From assembly GCA_016342715.1 (NCBI GenBank), contig JAEINW010000006.1, positions 1 to 57,233 on the forward strand: a stretch of 57,233 bases of DNA, read 5' to 3'. This DNA comes from Salinivirgaceae bacterium (GTDB lineage Bacteria > Bacteroidota > Bacteroidia > Bacteroidales > SZUA-534). Positions 56,601 through 57,233 of the stretch are shown one piece after another; the stretch's first letter is position 1; the number at the start of each line of letters is the position of its first letter. The position numbers and the translations under genes were made by a program. Below the pieces are notes generated by a model. It did not search any database, was not told the origin of the DNA, and worked only from the letters and a program-made list of their open reading frames with translations.

Positions 56601-56891
56601 CATCACACCATCTTCAGTTGCAACAAAATCTATATACGCTTTCCCCATAAAATAAAAAGTAAACCCAATGTTATTGGCAATAGAAAACGTCCCTGTATTC
56701 AATCCATCCACATCGGGATTAATTAAGGTGGTTGTACCCGACGACATGTTTGTTAATGTACCATTAGTAGTTGCCGTAAAAGTATAATCAACAGTACTGG
56801 CTTGTTGGTATACCTTATTTGAAAACAGCAAACAAAAAATAATTGAAAAAAGTCGTAAATTGATATTCGATAGTAAATATAAGTTTCTCAT
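50637..56891 (-). CDS. Giant T9SS-sorted adhesin-like surface protein
   Basis: A 2084-residue secreted protein: signal peptide (LRLFSIIFCLLFSNK), an N-terminal beta domain (about 35-260; TFTATTNGTLTNMSSG), one FN3 domain (about 265-350), a G8-like/filamentous-haemagglutinin-like region (SGTWSDVNSWSPVGVPTNTD) and a very long Thr/Ser/Asn-rich stretch of short strands. About 1100-1620 reads as a parallel beta-helix with recurrent INSNSIYTLACAG-type turns. Then comes an FN3-like domain (ELASFDALPKLSSVEILWTT, about 1905) and a type A T9SS sorting domain ending TITQSFVK. I chose the ATG at 56891 because the longer frame begins at TTG. No enzyme motif is visible; an adhesin or matrix protein is most likely. 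Confidence 0.88.
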   Translation of the reverse strand: MRNLYLLSNINLRLFSIIFCLLFSNKVYQQASTVDYTFTATTNGTLTNMSSGTTTLINPDVDGLNTGTFSIANNIGFTFYFMGKAYIDFVATEDGVMRFGSSLSSIDRVPELDVDEPRLVAFSCDMRTGSNGKVHYKVTGSSPNRVFTIEWKNMIIAYTDGSQNGSSTFQIRLTETSNLIEYIYGYMNADVHRAGQEDYGNIGISDANASNGILYKTGAFNNSNVSRISPSTAILPTLISATGEISGLSTTSDGYRVLYKFTPISIPSAPSNISFTGITYTDITVNWTDNSSNEAFFYVSRSEDGGTTYEIVAIENANSISSTVTGLPSKSYWFKVAAVNEGGISAAVSGPASTTAAGEKVSNTASGTWSDVNSWSPVGVPTNTDNVTIQNGHTITIGVTNAVCNNITVGQGTSGILQFAGGITSGTLTCDGDVTVATNGTFNIVGSATGGTRQLIIGNRTRANSNLTVNGIFDMNFTGSSIASVTFKGSSIGTISGSGGTCDFNSITINKGSANSAILDVTRVITVASPTLLGKRLTITNGTFKLSSASTITPYYGPQTIVSATGRLWLNNASASISCVNTGTSTTGAGNATITDGGILRITSGNFAYGAGANTFNLNGTLKLESVNAILNFYGKLYVPNTGYLIMSNGAINLDSRAAAILADHTIEFGETAFALITGGTVTVVDPPNSNSYYVFLIPAGGESNKSFIGSTLQMGDGTSAIAGSTNGFVISSPTQYRLALGNIKVNNPSGSNRQVSFRKTDSHANFQMINDLTITAGKFNLYNTSSVARTFDIYGNVNIAGTLDATIAGNKLRMVGTSAQTISKTGTLTATNRLVLGINTSSGVTLNNPLTVYTLDLTKGKLTTTSTNILTISANTTTGSGSTTSYVNGPIKRIIPSGTNTITFPVGKGSYNMIEMVNAVTTSATVEVIAEVFDANCGGTYSTAPANYFLSTHRYWRIYVSANSANFTNSFIRITEVSTTTGQYLTNCSTVNGDYANVSNVPGGSSGSTIISNSARNSTQLEYFTTSSDYLSGTYNVGSGETYTSLSGATGSLFVDINNKGLRGNVTAVITSDLTETGITALSQWSEANGSGHILTIQPSAALTRTISGSVNKVSAGGPGAMIRIDGADNVTFDGTINQYLVFKNNTTTAANTSPTFEILNGSTNVLIDYCIIENHNNSTSTQGTISLGSGANSNITISNSDIRSATSGTLKYPYCAVYSNNTSNTSITISGNEIYNFGNFGIYLANVGDAFTISGNSLYKTLSDDLSSIDQVGIYLNSGDDHIITGNFIGGQAASCGGAAWTNNASSANIKGLVLNVGTTTASSVQNNTIENFNVQGTSGTLFSGIEINGGLVNVGNSTLNTIADITSGANSVYGINSVTSSSILIANNVINTITASGTGSSTVLKGILHSSTSSANINANSIYTLACAGTSTGIANQTVSGIYIAGASNSSAITKNTIYNIAATGAGAVQTNASAIVLNSAISSNISQNKIYGIKNASTQTTATAPPTASGIVIYNPTTGASISNNIITLGESETSNTEFNGIWLNSDPAGSVDINVYYNSIFITGAASSGALSTFGILRGDNSTTSLTNYAVDIQNNILANNRSGGVGSHYAIGNQGGSPATGWGAGSSDYNLLVSTTAATLGFWYPATYNFTDWKANTSCDKTSFSLTATTGTTDASNLKLSNLFTNASIGDLSIPVANTECWAANGKAKQISTINIDYSDNSRSTAVVSGVSDIGAFEFTPGSAPFTATESGTIGDGNTTNYTLGGKLLASIVWHGSNFPTSVAVYYYSGKNPTDDGASTLTTTNYANAYWTITPTFGTIADYTYDLTLYYDDIILQDISDEGVMNIMKNPVYYPTATDPQANWATYNAAVRDGVNNTIQITGVIGFSDFGLEEGLTPLPIELASFDALPKLSSVEILWTTLSEENNDYFTLEKSKDATNWIAFAKVNGAHFSNELIAYKYVDNKPFAGVSYYRLKQTDFDGKYSYSPIKAVNMTDIDSKLLLASYNSFDEILVIENKIQDNLSVEISIYSSSSTKVIYASKSLVEGYNAIYLNHLEKGYYIAVIKNKFETITQSFVK

Positions 56892-57233
56892 AGCAGCAAC
56901 AGTAATATTTAACAATCTTTGTTTCGGTTGAATTATTTTCCCGATGACCTTTCAAAAATACAAAATAGTGATAAGTATAAATTGTTATTCTTTAAATACT
57001 TACACAGCAAAACCATCAGTTAGTCAAATAATTAACACATTTTCATTAATACCAACCCTATTTCACTTTCACTAAATAAACATTCGATTTCACTTATAAA
57101 CAAACTATTTAAATATCAATAATAAATCTTCTGATAGTACGCAAAAAAATGTTTACTTTTTCATTCGTATAAACTTTGATTAATACTTTGTATTTCGGTA
57201 ACTTATGTATTTCAATTTATTTTTTGTGACATT
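56892..57233. other. Gene-free region upstream of the giant adhesin gene
   Basis: I see no supported gene. On the minus strand a TATTTTTG box (56960-56953) lies 61 nt before the adhesin ATG, without a matching TTTG at the usual spacing. The rest is AT-rich and unrevealing. Confidence 0.45.

Noticed and set aside
1-57233. CRISPR array, rRNA, integrase, transposase or prophage genes
   Set aside because: I looked for evenly spaced repeats, rRNA-like sequence and mobile-element genes and found none that I could support.

Overview
The window is about 57 kb of AT-rich DNA from a member of the Bacteroidota, most likely an uncultured marine or sediment Bacteroidales/Cytophagales-like organism. The evidence is type IX secretion (T9SS) C-terminal sorting domains on three large proteins, many small SPII lipoproteins, a TonB-dependent receptor with a carboxypeptidase-like N-terminal domain, Bacteroidota-type promoters (TTTG, about 20 nt, TAnnTTTG) and very few Shine-Dalgarno sites. 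I cannot assign a genus.

Layout. 1-379: left edge with a decayed reading frame. 380-11805: a nearly complete chemotaxis-type locus: stand-alone receiver (minus strand), then on the plus strand a 600-residue coiled-coil protein, STAS protein, CheY, CheA, CheW, CheR, a HisKA-like protein with no phospho-acceptor His, CheD, CheB and a membrane GAF/PAS protein. It contains no MCP receptor and no flagellar gene. Three of its large non-catalytic or sensor-like proteins end in Glu-(Leu/Ile)-Phe-COOH. 11823-16456: lipoprotein with a likely beta-helix, EEP nuclease/phosphatase, CCA-adding/poly(A) polymerase-type enzyme, thioredoxin. 16685-23742: acyl-CoA operon(s): thiolase, SDR reductase, sodium:solute symporter, CoA-transferase and two adjacent FabH-like ketosynthases with altered catalytic triads. 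23913-29295: lipoprotein, outer-membrane barrel, alpha/beta-hydrolase lipoprotein, STAS/SpoIIAA-like protein, unknown helical protein. 29357-31538: nitronate monooxygenase family protein and a membrane LytTR regulator, both minus strand.

31958-42092: a bacterial alpha-2-macroglobulin lipoprotein (thioester motif CIEQ) followed, after a GxxExxY protein bracketed by GCG-rich repeats, an ABM-like small protein and an exported protein, by PbpC (penicillin-binding protein 1C). This is an expanded version of the known A2M-PbpC pairing. 42093-43648: two lipoproteins (DUF4846-like, DUF3124-like). 43753-46420: TPP riboswitch controlling a TonB-dependent receptor, presumably for thiamine or a precursor. 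46842-50577: two T9SS-sorted Omp28-like proteins with thioredoxin-type CxxC motifs, separated by about 790 bp holding a decayed copy of a T9SS sorting domain, nested inverted repeats and an orphan terminator. 50637-56891: a giant (about 2080 aa) T9SS-sorted adhesin-like protein.

Most notable: (i) the receptor-less chemotaxis cluster with a shared C-terminal E-[LI]-F ending, a kinase-like protein lacking its His and a possible CheZ-type DxxxQ motif; (ii) the pair of FabH-like enzymes lacking standard catalytic residues; (iii) the repeat-bracketed GxxExxY gene inside the A2M-PbpC block; (iv) the 48.8-49.4 kb intergenic region. All functional statements are from reading the sequence and from family knowledge; no searches were run.
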